Shown here: in pieces, positions 7,576-13,661 of the stretch
Layout: each line of letters opens with the position of its first letter
How positions within the stretch are numbered: position 1 is the first letter of the stretch
DNA from: DAOTWY01 sp003696565
GTDB taxonomy: Bacteria > Chloroflexota > Anaerolineae > Aggregatilineales > Phototrophicaceae
Assembly: GCA_034435635.1 (NCBI GenBank)
Contig: DAOTWY010000154.1
Coordinates: 1-13,661, forward strand
Direction: 5' to 3'
DNA length: 13,661 nucleotides
The notes under the pieces: generated by a model
Told to the model about the DNA's origin: nothing
The model's database searches: none
The model's input: only the letters and a program-made list of their open reading frames with translations
Program-made: the position numbers and the translations under genes

Positions 7576-8556
7576 ATGTGGGATCAAGCCCGTTTGCAAC
7601 AATTAATTGACCAAGGAATTGAAGAAAGCCTCACCCTTGAATATAAAGCAGCTGCTGCGCTGGAAAAAAACACACAGAAAAAAGATGAGATTACCAAAGA
7701 TGTTTCTGCAATGGCAAATGCCGCAGGCGGTATCTTAATTTATGGCATAGCTGAGTGTCGGGAATATGATAAACGTCATTTGCCTTATGCTTTAGACCCT
7801 ATCGACCGCACGGAATTCCCTAAAGAATGGCTAGAGCAGGTGATTGGTAACATTCGCCCACGTATTGATGGTGTGGTGATCCACCCTGTTTCGCTAGATA
7901 CTGCCCCGAATCATGTGGTGTATGTGGTGGAAATTCCGCAAAGCGATACTGCGCACCAAGCGAACAGCCGCAAATACTATAAACGACATAATTTTGAATC
8001 TGTCCCGATGGATGATTACGAAATCCGCGATATTATGAACCGTAGCCGCCATCCATTGATTGAGCTGTCTTTTGAGATTGAAGCCTATACTATTGGGCGT
8101 TCGGATTATATGGGGAATGGTGTCACTTATCGTCATCGCTATATTTTACATGTTCGAGCGCGTAATGTGGGGCGGGTTTATGCGCAATATGTGAATAGCT
8201 TTATTTTAATCCCAGAATTTCTACTACCGCCAGATGACTATCAGCAACGGGATTTGATAGAAGAAGATGGCATCGTTTATGCGGAGTTTTATGAGGATAA
8301 CACGGTGCGTGATGTGGTGGATGTGGAGATGGTCGGCACGACCCCGATGCAGAAGTTTGGTCCGGCGCGGTTTGACCCAATTTTGCCCAGTCTTTCGCTT
8401 GTTTGGCAAATTGAGCTGAGTGATGATTTTGATCAAATCAATAAAGAAGATATGGTGATTAAATGGCGTGTTCATGCAGATAATGCACCGCCTAATCGTG
8501 GTGCTATTCCAGTGTTACGCATCCCAATAGTTGATCGTCGGATGAAAACGCGGTAA
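7576..8556 (+). CDS. AlbA_2 (Schlafen-like) domain protein
   Basis: Protein of 326 residues. Residues 10-150 form an AlbA_2 domain (Schlafen AlbA fold, also called divergent AAA_4), seen in ESLTLEYKAA (17-26) and in DVSAMANAAGGILIYGIAE (42-60). Members bind nucleic acid, and the animal Schlafen version cleaves tRNA and rRNA. The acids Glu17, Glu22 and Glu60 have the same spacing as the catalytic acids I recall for SLFN13 (E205, E210, D248), so nuclease activity is conceivable but unproven. Residues 150-326 look beta-rich, match nothing I know and may be an effector or sensor module. The classic bacterial AlbA_2 regulators carry a C-terminal winged helix, which I do not see here. The start ATG has GAGG only one base upstream, unusually tight; no later in-frame ATG precedes the conserved domain. 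The gene follows the methyltransferase by nine bases. Confidence 0.8.
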   Translation: MWDQARLQQLIDQGIEESLTLEYKAAAALEKNTQKKDEITKDVSAMANAAGGILIYGIAECREYDKRHLPYALDPIDRTEFPKEWLEQVIGNIRPRIDGVVIHPVSLDTAPNHVVYVVEIPQSDTAHQANSRKYYKRHNFESVPMDDYEIRDIMNRSRHPLIELSFEIEAYTIGRSDYMGNGVTYRHRYILHVRARNVGRVYAQYVNSFILIPEFLLPPDDYQQRDLIEEDGIVYAEFYEDNTVRDVVDVEMVGTTPMQKFGPARFDPILPSLSLVWQIELSDDFDQINKEDMVIKWRVHADNAPPNRGAIPVLRIPIVDRRMKTR

Positions 8557-8600
8557 AAATAGTGAACACTTGTTAAGTTTTTAATGGAGTTTAATAAATT

Positions 8601-9782
8601 ATGGTTTTACAGGCTGTTCCCCAAACAAGATTTACTGAAGAGCATGAGATGTTTCGTAAGTCCGTACGGGCATTTGTAGAAAAAGAAATCCGTCCCTATG
8701 TGGATGAGTGGGAAGAACAAGAGATTGCTCCGTTACATGATCTATTCAAAAAAATGGGTGATCTCGGCTTTTTGGGGCTGAATTATCCTGAGGAATATGG
8801 TGGTGCAGGGGCGGATATTTGGTATACCGTTGTGCTGGCAGAGGAATTGGCACGGGCGGGTGCGGCTGGAATACCCATGGCGGTTTTTGTACAAACGGAT
8901 ATGGCAACGCCTGCATTGGCGAAGCATGGTTCACACGAGTTAAAACAAAAATATCTTACACCAGCAATTCGTGGGGAGATGGTTTGTGCTATTGCCGTGA
9001 CAGAGCCAAACGCTGGCTCGGATGTGGCGGGTATACAAACCCGTGCTGAGCGTGATGGTGATGAGTATGTTATTAATGGCAGCAAGATGTATATTACCAA
9101 TGGTACCCAGGCGGATTGGCTTTGCTTGCTAGCGCGAACGTCTCCTGGAGAGGGATATCAGGGGATGTCGCTTATCATCGTGCCGACAAACCTACCAGGT
9201 TTTTCCGTCAGTAAAAAGCTGAAGAAACTTGGGAATCATTCCAGTGATACAGCTGTGCTTTCTTTTGAAAATGTGCGCGTGCCTGTGAGTAACCGTATTG
9301 GTGAGGAGGGCATGGGCTTTTATTATCAGATGGAACAATTCCAAGTAGAGCGTTTAGTTGGGGCGTTAGGTGGTGTGGCAGGCGCGGAATACACTGTACG
9401 GGATACAATCAAATATTGCCAAGAGCGCAAAGCATTTGGTAAGCCACTGATTGCTAATCAATGGATTCAATTTAAATTAGCAGAATTATTAACCGAAATT
9501 GAAGCAGCTAAACAGCTAAATTATTCGTGTGCGGCGTTGATTGAAGCTGGTGCGGATGGGATGGAGATTACACGTATTGCATCAATGTGTAAATTAAAAG
9601 CCGGACGTTTAATGCGTGAGGTAGCTGATACTTGTTTGCAATTTTATGGTGGCATGGGTTATATGGAAGAAACACCGATCTCGCGTTATTTCCGTGATGC
9701 CCGTTTGACCTCAATTGGTGGTGGTGCAGATGAAATTATGTTAGGTATAATCGCCAAGCTAGAAAACATGAATCCTCGATAA
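8601..9782 (+). CDS. Acyl-CoA dehydrogenase, isovaleryl/citronellyl-CoA type
   Basis: FAD-dependent alpha,beta-dehydrogenation of an acyl-CoA, with electrons passing to ETF in the cytosol. At 393 residues it has the full family length. The N-terminal helical domain runs to about 125. The middle beta domain carries AVTEPNAGSDVAG and YVINGSKMYITNG. The C-terminal helical domain has YCQERKAFGKPL and LQFYGGMGYMEETPISRYFRDARL. The catalytic glutamate is informative: at the usual MCAD position the motif reads IGGGADEI, with Gly373 instead of Glu, while Glu250 in QVERLVGALGG sits where isovaleryl-CoA dehydrogenase and AtuD place theirs. This supports branched-chain or terpenoid acyl-CoA as substrate, in keeping with the carboxylase upstream. 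The ribosome site GGAG lies 11 bases before ATG 8601. The gap to the AlbA_2 gene is 44 bases, without a clear promoter. Confidence 0.92.
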   Translation: MVLQAVPQTRFTEEHEMFRKSVRAFVEKEIRPYVDEWEEQEIAPLHDLFKKMGDLGFLGLNYPEEYGGAGADIWYTVVLAEELARAGAAGIPMAVFVQTDMATPALAKHGSHELKQKYLTPAIRGEMVCAIAVTEPNAGSDVAGIQTRAERDGDEYVINGSKMYITNGTQADWLCLLARTSPGEGYQGMSLIIVPTNLPGFSVSKKLKKLGNHSSDTAVLSFENVRVPVSNRIGEEGMGFYYQMEQFQVERLVGALGGVAGAEYTVRDTIKYCQERKAFGKPLIANQWIQFKLAELLTEIEAAKQLNYSCAALIEAGADGMEITRIASMCKLKAGRLMREVADTCLQFYGGMGYMEETPISRYFRDARLTSIGGGADEIMLGIIAKLENMNPR

Positions 9783-9789
9783 TGATTAT

Positions 9790-9826
9790 AGAAGGCAAGC
9801 AACGTTTAAGAATGTGCTTGCCTTCT
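9790..9826. terminator. Strong bidirectional terminator
   Basis: AGAAGGCAAGCA (9790-9801) pairs perfectly over 12 bp with TGCTTGCCTTCT (9815-9826) around a 13-nt loop. It starts seven bases after the dehydrogenase stop and is followed by GTTTGAGTTT on the + strand. On the - strand it sits about 20 bases past the acylase stop and is followed by ATAATCATT. It separates the two convergent operons. Confidence 0.85.
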
Positions 9827-9845
9827 GTTTGAGTTTATCGGTTTA

Positions 9846-12350
9846 TTATTGTGGTGTGAGTGTTAATTTACGCACAGCAGCTGCTTCTACTTGTTCTCGT
9901 GTCCATAACATGATGCGATATTCGATGTTTCGCCAGGGATCAATCATATCGTCATAATGTGGGTTGGAAGGATGCCCGCTTTGCCCGGTGGTATGAATAG
10001 ACCGGCTATTGCTCCAATCGCTTAAGTCATAGATAACACGCTCAGATGGTCCAGCACGGACGGAAAAATCCAATGCGCCAATTCGCCAGCTCGTGGCATT
10101 AATGGCGTTATTTGTCCCGGCTGTTTCAACTGGACCGCGATTGACTTGTTGTTCTAATGCAGTCATCCCGCTTGCACCTATGGGGTTACTGACAAATGTC
10201 GTTGTGTGGATTGCTCCCCAACGCCATGCTGTATAATCCTCACCGAGGGTTTCTACAGCATAATCATAAGCTTCTTGTAGTGATTGCAATAAAATGTCTT
10301 GAGGGGTTTCTATATCATCTGTTTCGATATTATCCCACCAGATGTTATCAGGCTCTTGTAGAAGTTGATAAACTGCCCATAACTCATTATTGGTACCGGA
10401 TGCACGATATACACCTTGAAATTGGTCATTGAAGATGTTATTTGCCAAGCGAGACCAAAAATGTGCATAAAGCACGGCTTGTGCGCTATCCATATCCATA
10501 TGGTAATCCCACGTCAAAAGCCAATCTCTTATGGTAGCAAGTTCTGCATCTTCAATTGTTAAATCTGCTAGATATGGCAATATCTCTGCTGCGCTACCAT
10601 CATAGTTATCACCATGCATTTGCATGAAGGTCTGTATGCTATGAGGTTTCAAGTCCTCTAGTAGTGTATTAATACGATTCCCCCGATAGCCATATGCAGT
10701 TTCTAGGTGAATTGTGAAATTAGAATCAGCTCCAAATTCATCACCAAGCTCTTGTTGTAAATAATCATAATACGCAGGCGGGACAACACGCTGATTTGCT
10801 GAAGCGATCCAACCGCGCTCTGGGTTAAAGATACGTGGCAGATAATCAAATGGGATGTAACCGCGCCATTCATATTCACTCGTCCAACCGGGGACGGGTA
10901 ACTGCCCAGTATGCCCTGGCGCACGAATTGGGATACGTCCTGGCATTTGATACCCGATGTTGCCATCGACATCGGCATAAATGATATTTTGTGAAGGTGC
11001 ATCCCAGTATGTTAAGGCTTCACGGAATTCTTGCCAATTTTGCGCTGCGTTCATTTGAATAAGGGCTGTGAATAGTTCACCTGGCTCTAGTGATGTCCAG
11101 CGTAGGGCAAGTGGGTTATCGTTGTTAAACCCCTCTAGCGTGTCATTGATGATTGGTCCTAGGTGTGTTATGCGGACTTGAAATGTTATAGGGTCGGTAT
11201 CATCACCAAAGCGGATTGTTTCTTCTCGCACAGTCATATCCCGCCATTCACCATCCCATTCGTATTGTAGATCGTTATCTGGGTTTACTCGAATTTGGTA
11301 TAAGTCTTGTGTATCAGGTCCGACATTGGTAAATGCCCAAGAAATACGGTCATTATGCCCTGCAACAATTAATGGACTAGAAGAAAATGCAAAGCCGACG
11401 ACGTTATAAGGGCAATCCTCACTCACAGGGGTACAATGTAAGCCGATTTCATACCAAATGGATGGCATTTGTATGCCCAGATGCATGTCATTTGCCATAA
11501 GCGGTAAACCGGTTTCTGTAATCTCACCAGAAGCAACCCAGTTATTACTACCAATTCCGATCCCATCACCAAACGGCATATAGTTTGCAGCAAGTTCTGG
11601 GTCATAACCGCCTATGGGTGTAATATCTAATCCACGGATACCCACTGTATCTACTTGACGAGATGTCAGTGGTGCTTGGGTAATGGGTAAATCCTCTGGA
11701 AGTAAAATGCTCGGTTTAGAGTCATATGGATATTCTGGCAAGTAGTCTTGTAGCATTTCTGGGGTGATCACTGTGAGGATGCTGGATAGCAACTCTTCCA
11801 CATCCATATTACCACCTAATTGTAATGCCATGACCTTACCCCAGGCGATACTATCAACGGGAGTCCAGGGGTAAATTTCTGGCTCCACGCCGATAATACT
11901 TAACAGGCGATATTCCAGTGCAAGCTCATTGGGTGTGTGGCTACTGATGTATGCGTTGACTCCATCAGCGAAGGCTTCAATGATGAAAAGGCTATGTTGA
12001 GAATAATTGGTTTCATATTCAAGGCGAGCTGTTTCATAAATACCAAGCGTTCTAAGGTAGACATCTGTGCCCATTAAACTCGGGTTATAACCTGTTAATT
12101 CCTGAAGCCGTCCAGCAGCAATATGACGAGAAAACTCCATTTGCCACCAGCGATCCATGGCTTGGATATACCCTTGTGCAAATGCTAGATCATAGACATT
12201 GCTGGCGTAAATATGAGGGACACCCCAGTCATCCCAAAAGATTTCTACCGTGTCGTTAAGCCCCTCAAGCGTCAAGCTTTCTTCTTCTTGAGCGACAACG
12301 CTTCCGATAAACACAAAAAGAATACATAGAAATATTGTAGTAAAACGCAT
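9846..12350 (-). CDS. Secreted penicillin acylase family (Ntn-hydrolase) amidase
   Basis: Exported N-terminal-nucleophile amidohydrolase of 834 residues. A signal peptide (MRFTTIFLCILFVFIGSVVA) precedes the alpha chain and spacer. Self-cleavage is expected at Gly267/Ser268 in GIGSNNWVASG; Ser268 then becomes the nucleophile of a beta chain of 567 residues, close to the 557 of penicillin G acylase. LMANDMHLG shortly after it and Asn519 in IASANQRV (about B252) match the conserved loop and oxyanion-hole asparagine. The family cleaves penicillins, acyl-homoserine lactones, cyclic lipopeptides and other N-acyl amides; the substrate here cannot be assigned. ATG 12350 is chosen over ATG 12392 because it begins the signal peptide and has TAGGAG seven bases upstream. 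The longer form would read through that ribosome site with a polar N-terminus. It lies downstream of the TPR genes on the same strand. Confidence 0.9.
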   Translation of the reverse strand: MRFTTIFLCILFVFIGSVVAQEEESLTLEGLNDTVEIFWDDWGVPHIYASNVYDLAFAQGYIQAMDRWWQMEFSRHIAAGRLQELTGYNPSLMGTDVYLRTLGIYETARLEYETNYSQHSLFIIEAFADGVNAYISSHTPNELALEYRLLSIIGVEPEIYPWTPVDSIAWGKVMALQLGGNMDVEELLSSILTVITPEMLQDYLPEYPYDSKPSILLPEDLPITQAPLTSRQVDTVGIRGLDITPIGGYDPELAANYMPFGDGIGIGSNNWVASGEITETGLPLMANDMHLGIQMPSIWYEIGLHCTPVSEDCPYNVVGFAFSSSPLIVAGHNDRISWAFTNVGPDTQDLYQIRVNPDNDLQYEWDGEWRDMTVREETIRFGDDTDPITFQVRITHLGPIINDTLEGFNNDNPLALRWTSLEPGELFTALIQMNAAQNWQEFREALTYWDAPSQNIIYADVDGNIGYQMPGRIPIRAPGHTGQLPVPGWTSEYEWRGYIPFDYLPRIFNPERGWIASANQRVVPPAYYDYLQQELGDEFGADSNFTIHLETAYGYRGNRINTLLEDLKPHSIQTFMQMHGDNYDGSAAEILPYLADLTIEDAELATIRDWLLTWDYHMDMDSAQAVLYAHFWSRLANNIFNDQFQGVYRASGTNNELWAVYQLLQEPDNIWWDNIETDDIETPQDILLQSLQEAYDYAVETLGEDYTAWRWGAIHTTTFVSNPIGASGMTALEQQVNRGPVETAGTNNAINATSWRIGALDFSVRAGPSERVIYDLSDWSNSRSIHTTGQSGHPSNPHYDDMIDPWRNIEYRIMLWTREQVEAAAVRKLTLTPQ

Positions 12351-12355
12351 ATATC

Positions 12356-12416
12356 GACTCCTAAAAATTATTTGGGGAGCCGATTTTAACATGAAGCAAG
12401 AAACCTGCTAGGAGTC
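12356..12416 (-). promoter_or_regulatory. Possible Shine-Dalgarno sequestering leader of the acylase gene
   Basis: On the - strand the acylase ribosome site AGGAGTC (12362-12356) is the exact complement of GACTCCT (12416-12410), 47 bases upstream. A nearer segment GGCTCC (12381-12376) can also pair with GGAGTC, with one G-U pair. Between them AGCAGG and CTTGCT can form a small stem. The two pairings exclude each other, as in a translational switch, but a 7-bp match over this distance may be chance. Confidence 0.35.
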
Positions 12417-12439
12417 CAATGTGCTGAGATTAGGTTTGG

Positions 12440-13399
12440 TTATAAGTTTTGTAAATATTCTAGCGCGGTTTCGGCGAATTCCCCTTCTGGTGCTAGTTCT
12501 AAATAGCGTTGTAAATCGGCACGTGCTGCATCAATTTGACCTAAGTCTGCATAATAGATTCCACGGTAATAAAAACACGGCGCAAAATTGGGATTGGCAG
12601 TGAGTGCAGCTTCAAAATCATGAAGTGCAGCGGCTTGGTTATCTGTCATGGCATAAAGCATAGCACGGCGGGTTAATACATCTGCGATATCTGGTGACCA
12701 GGCGGGAAGTAAGGCGATTAAATCCCCTAACAATTGAAATCCTGTTTCACTCTCACCTAGCATGATATAGGCAAAACTTGTGTTGATAGCAGTTGACCAG
12801 TATGGATTATTCAGGGCATCATTTTGTACTAAGGAGAAAAAATCAATCGCGGTTTGATATTCCTCATTAATCAACGCGCAATTACCAAGATAAAAATTAA
12901 GTTGATCGTCCCATGCTGGATTTTCCACAGCACCCTGTAATGCTATGAATAAGTCTGTGGTGTTGGCTTCACAATTTCCGATGATGAATAACAGCAATCC
13001 TGTCGCAAATTGAGCAGAAATTTCTGGCGGGGCAGCGATAATGACTGCGCGATCTGTCAGAATAGTTGTGAGGGATGGATATTCAAAGGGAGATTGAAGC
13101 GGGTTTAAAACATAGACAGTATCAGCCTCTGTTTGTGCGCTGGGTCCTCGTGGATTGAGTGGACGGAACAAGATATGCAGCATTGGGTCGCCTGTTTCAA
13201 GTTCGACAATCTCAAGCGTTAGGTCGTTTTCTGCGAGTTGAGCTTCTAATGATTGAAAAAAAACATCAATAATATCATCTGTTGTTGCGCTAAAATAGGA
13301 GACACGCACATTCGTAATAGGTTCAGGTGTTGTTTCTTGTGCGATAATATTAATATGCATTAATAAGATAAGACTGATTGAGATATAAAGCAATTTCAT
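12440..13399 (-). CDS. Secreted TPR-repeat protein
   Basis: Protein of 319 residues without a recognised enzymatic domain. It starts with a signal peptide (MKLLYISISLILLMHINIIA, then QETTPEP), so it is exported. No lipobox cysteine is visible. Residues about 30-130 form a mixed domain (NVRVSYFSATTDDIIDVFF and following) that I do not recognise. From about residue 145 on there are TPR-like helical repeats: NPAWDDQLNFYLGNCALINE, then further units through TRRAMLYAMTDNQAAALHDF and CFYYRGIYYADLGQIDAARA to the end. Such repeats mediate protein-protein contacts. It begins 14 bases after the stop of the upstream TPR gene, with only a weak GCGAGA ribosome site, which suggests co-transcription or translational coupling. 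The acylase gene follows on the same strand after 89 bases with no clear terminator, so all three may form one operon. The C-terminus resembles that of the upstream gene. Confidence 0.8.
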   Translation of the reverse strand: MKLLYISISLILLMHINIIAQETTPEPITNVRVSYFSATTDDIIDVFFQSLEAQLAENDLTLEIVELETGDPMLHILFRPLNPRGPSAQTEADTVYVLNPLQSPFEYPSLTTILTDRAVIIAAPPEISAQFATGLLLFIIGNCEANTTDLFIALQGAVENPAWDDQLNFYLGNCALINEEYQTAIDFFSLVQNDALNNPYWSTAINTSFAYIMLGESETGFQLLGDLIALLPAWSPDIADVLTRRAMLYAMTDNQAAALHDFEAALTANPNFAPCFYYRGIYYADLGQIDAARADLQRYLELAPEGEFAETALEYLQNL

Positions 13400-13413
13400 T
13401 TGATAATTCTCGC

Positions 13414-13661
13414 TTAGTTTTCTGTTTCCATCACCTCCATATATTCTAATGCGAGATTTGTCATGTAACCATAAGGTGTACTTTCGATATATTCCTCAAA
13501 ATATTCTCGAGCAAGGTTAATGTCTTCTTGTTGATAAGCAATGAGTGCACGGAAGAAAAGAGCTTGTGGAGCGGCGACGTTTTTTTCTAAGCGATCAATT
13601 TCTGCTAATGCATCTATATAATCACCTTCTAAAATAATAAATTGAATACGTTCAATGTTTG
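13414..13661 (-). CDS. TPR-like protein, C-terminal fragment (runs off window)
   Basis: The last 81 codons of a gene whose start lies beyond the right edge. The frame opens at the edge (first full codon 13659-13657) and ends with TAA at 13416-13414. It has the helical A/Y/L pattern of TPR units, for example YIDALAEIDRLEKN and ALFFRALIAYQQEDINLARE. Its final 40 residues resemble the end of the next gene: YQQEDINLAREYFEEYIEST beside YADLGQIDAARADLQRYLEL, and LALEYM beside TALEYL. It is probably a tandem paralogue. The short sequence allows no functional call beyond TPR-like scaffold. Confidence 0.7.
   Translation of the reverse strand, partial: NIERIQFIILEGDYIDALAEIDRLEKNVAAPQALFFRALIAYQQEDINLAREYFEEYIESTPYGYMTNLALEYMEVMETEN

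Noticed and set aside
8783..9100. 105-codon open frame antisense to the acyl-CoA dehydrogenase
   Set aside because: Shadow of a conserved gene, with low-complexity composition and no recognisable domain.
12351..12392. Upstream ATG giving a 14-residue longer acylase
   Set aside because: It lacks a ribosome site, reads through the well-placed TAGGAG, and puts polar residues before the signal peptide.
1..13661. Mobile element, prophage, CRISPR or tRNA genes
   Set aside because: No transposase or integrase motif, regularly spaced repeats, terminal inverted repeats or cloverleaf pattern was seen on either strand.

Overview
The window carries ten protein genes, two of them cut by the window edges, on AT-leaning DNA (low-to-mid 40s % GC by eye). 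I see no tRNA, rRNA, mobile element or CRISPR array. The gene mix suggests a free-living heterotrophic bacterium. It includes a GAF/PAS histidine kinase, a KimA-type potassium permease, an acyl-CoA carboxylase with an IVD/AtuD-like acyl-CoA dehydrogenase, a secreted penicillin-acylase-family hydrolase and secreted TPR proteins. That combination fits Chloroflexota (Anaerolineae-like) best; this placement is a judgement from gene style, not a computed taxonomy.

Layout. Bases 2-1924 (+) encode a sensor histidine kinase, probably cut at its 5' end, with no response regulator in view. It converges on a KimA-like K+ transporter (1957-3951, -) across a bidirectional terminator. Bases 3952-4411 form a 460-bp divergent intergenic region. 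It holds a candidate promoter for each direction, a C6/G6 palindrome between them, and a KimA leader of about 250 nt with several hairpins.

A rightward block (4412-9782, +) follows: an acyl-CoA carboxylase carboxyltransferase subunit; a small protein joining an RRM to a PHAX-type RNA-binding domain; a terminator-like hairpin; a SAM methyltransferase; an AlbA_2 (Schlafen-like) protein; and an acyl-CoA dehydrogenase. The first and last fit branched-chain or methyl-branched acyl-CoA catabolism (leucine or acyclic terpenoid type). The middle genes look nucleic-acid-related or unassigned. A perfect 12-bp bidirectional terminator at 9790-9826 ends the block.

The right end (9846-13661, -) reads leftward: the 3' end of a TPR gene, a second secreted TPR gene with a related C-terminus, then the exported Ntn-hydrolase, whose Shine-Dalgarno can pair with two upstream segments.

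The most unusual item is the RRM-PHAX protein. The PHAX fold is best known from eukaryotic snRNA export, yet here it is fused to an RRM in a bacterial operon, and an eight-G tract encodes its signature Gly-Gly.
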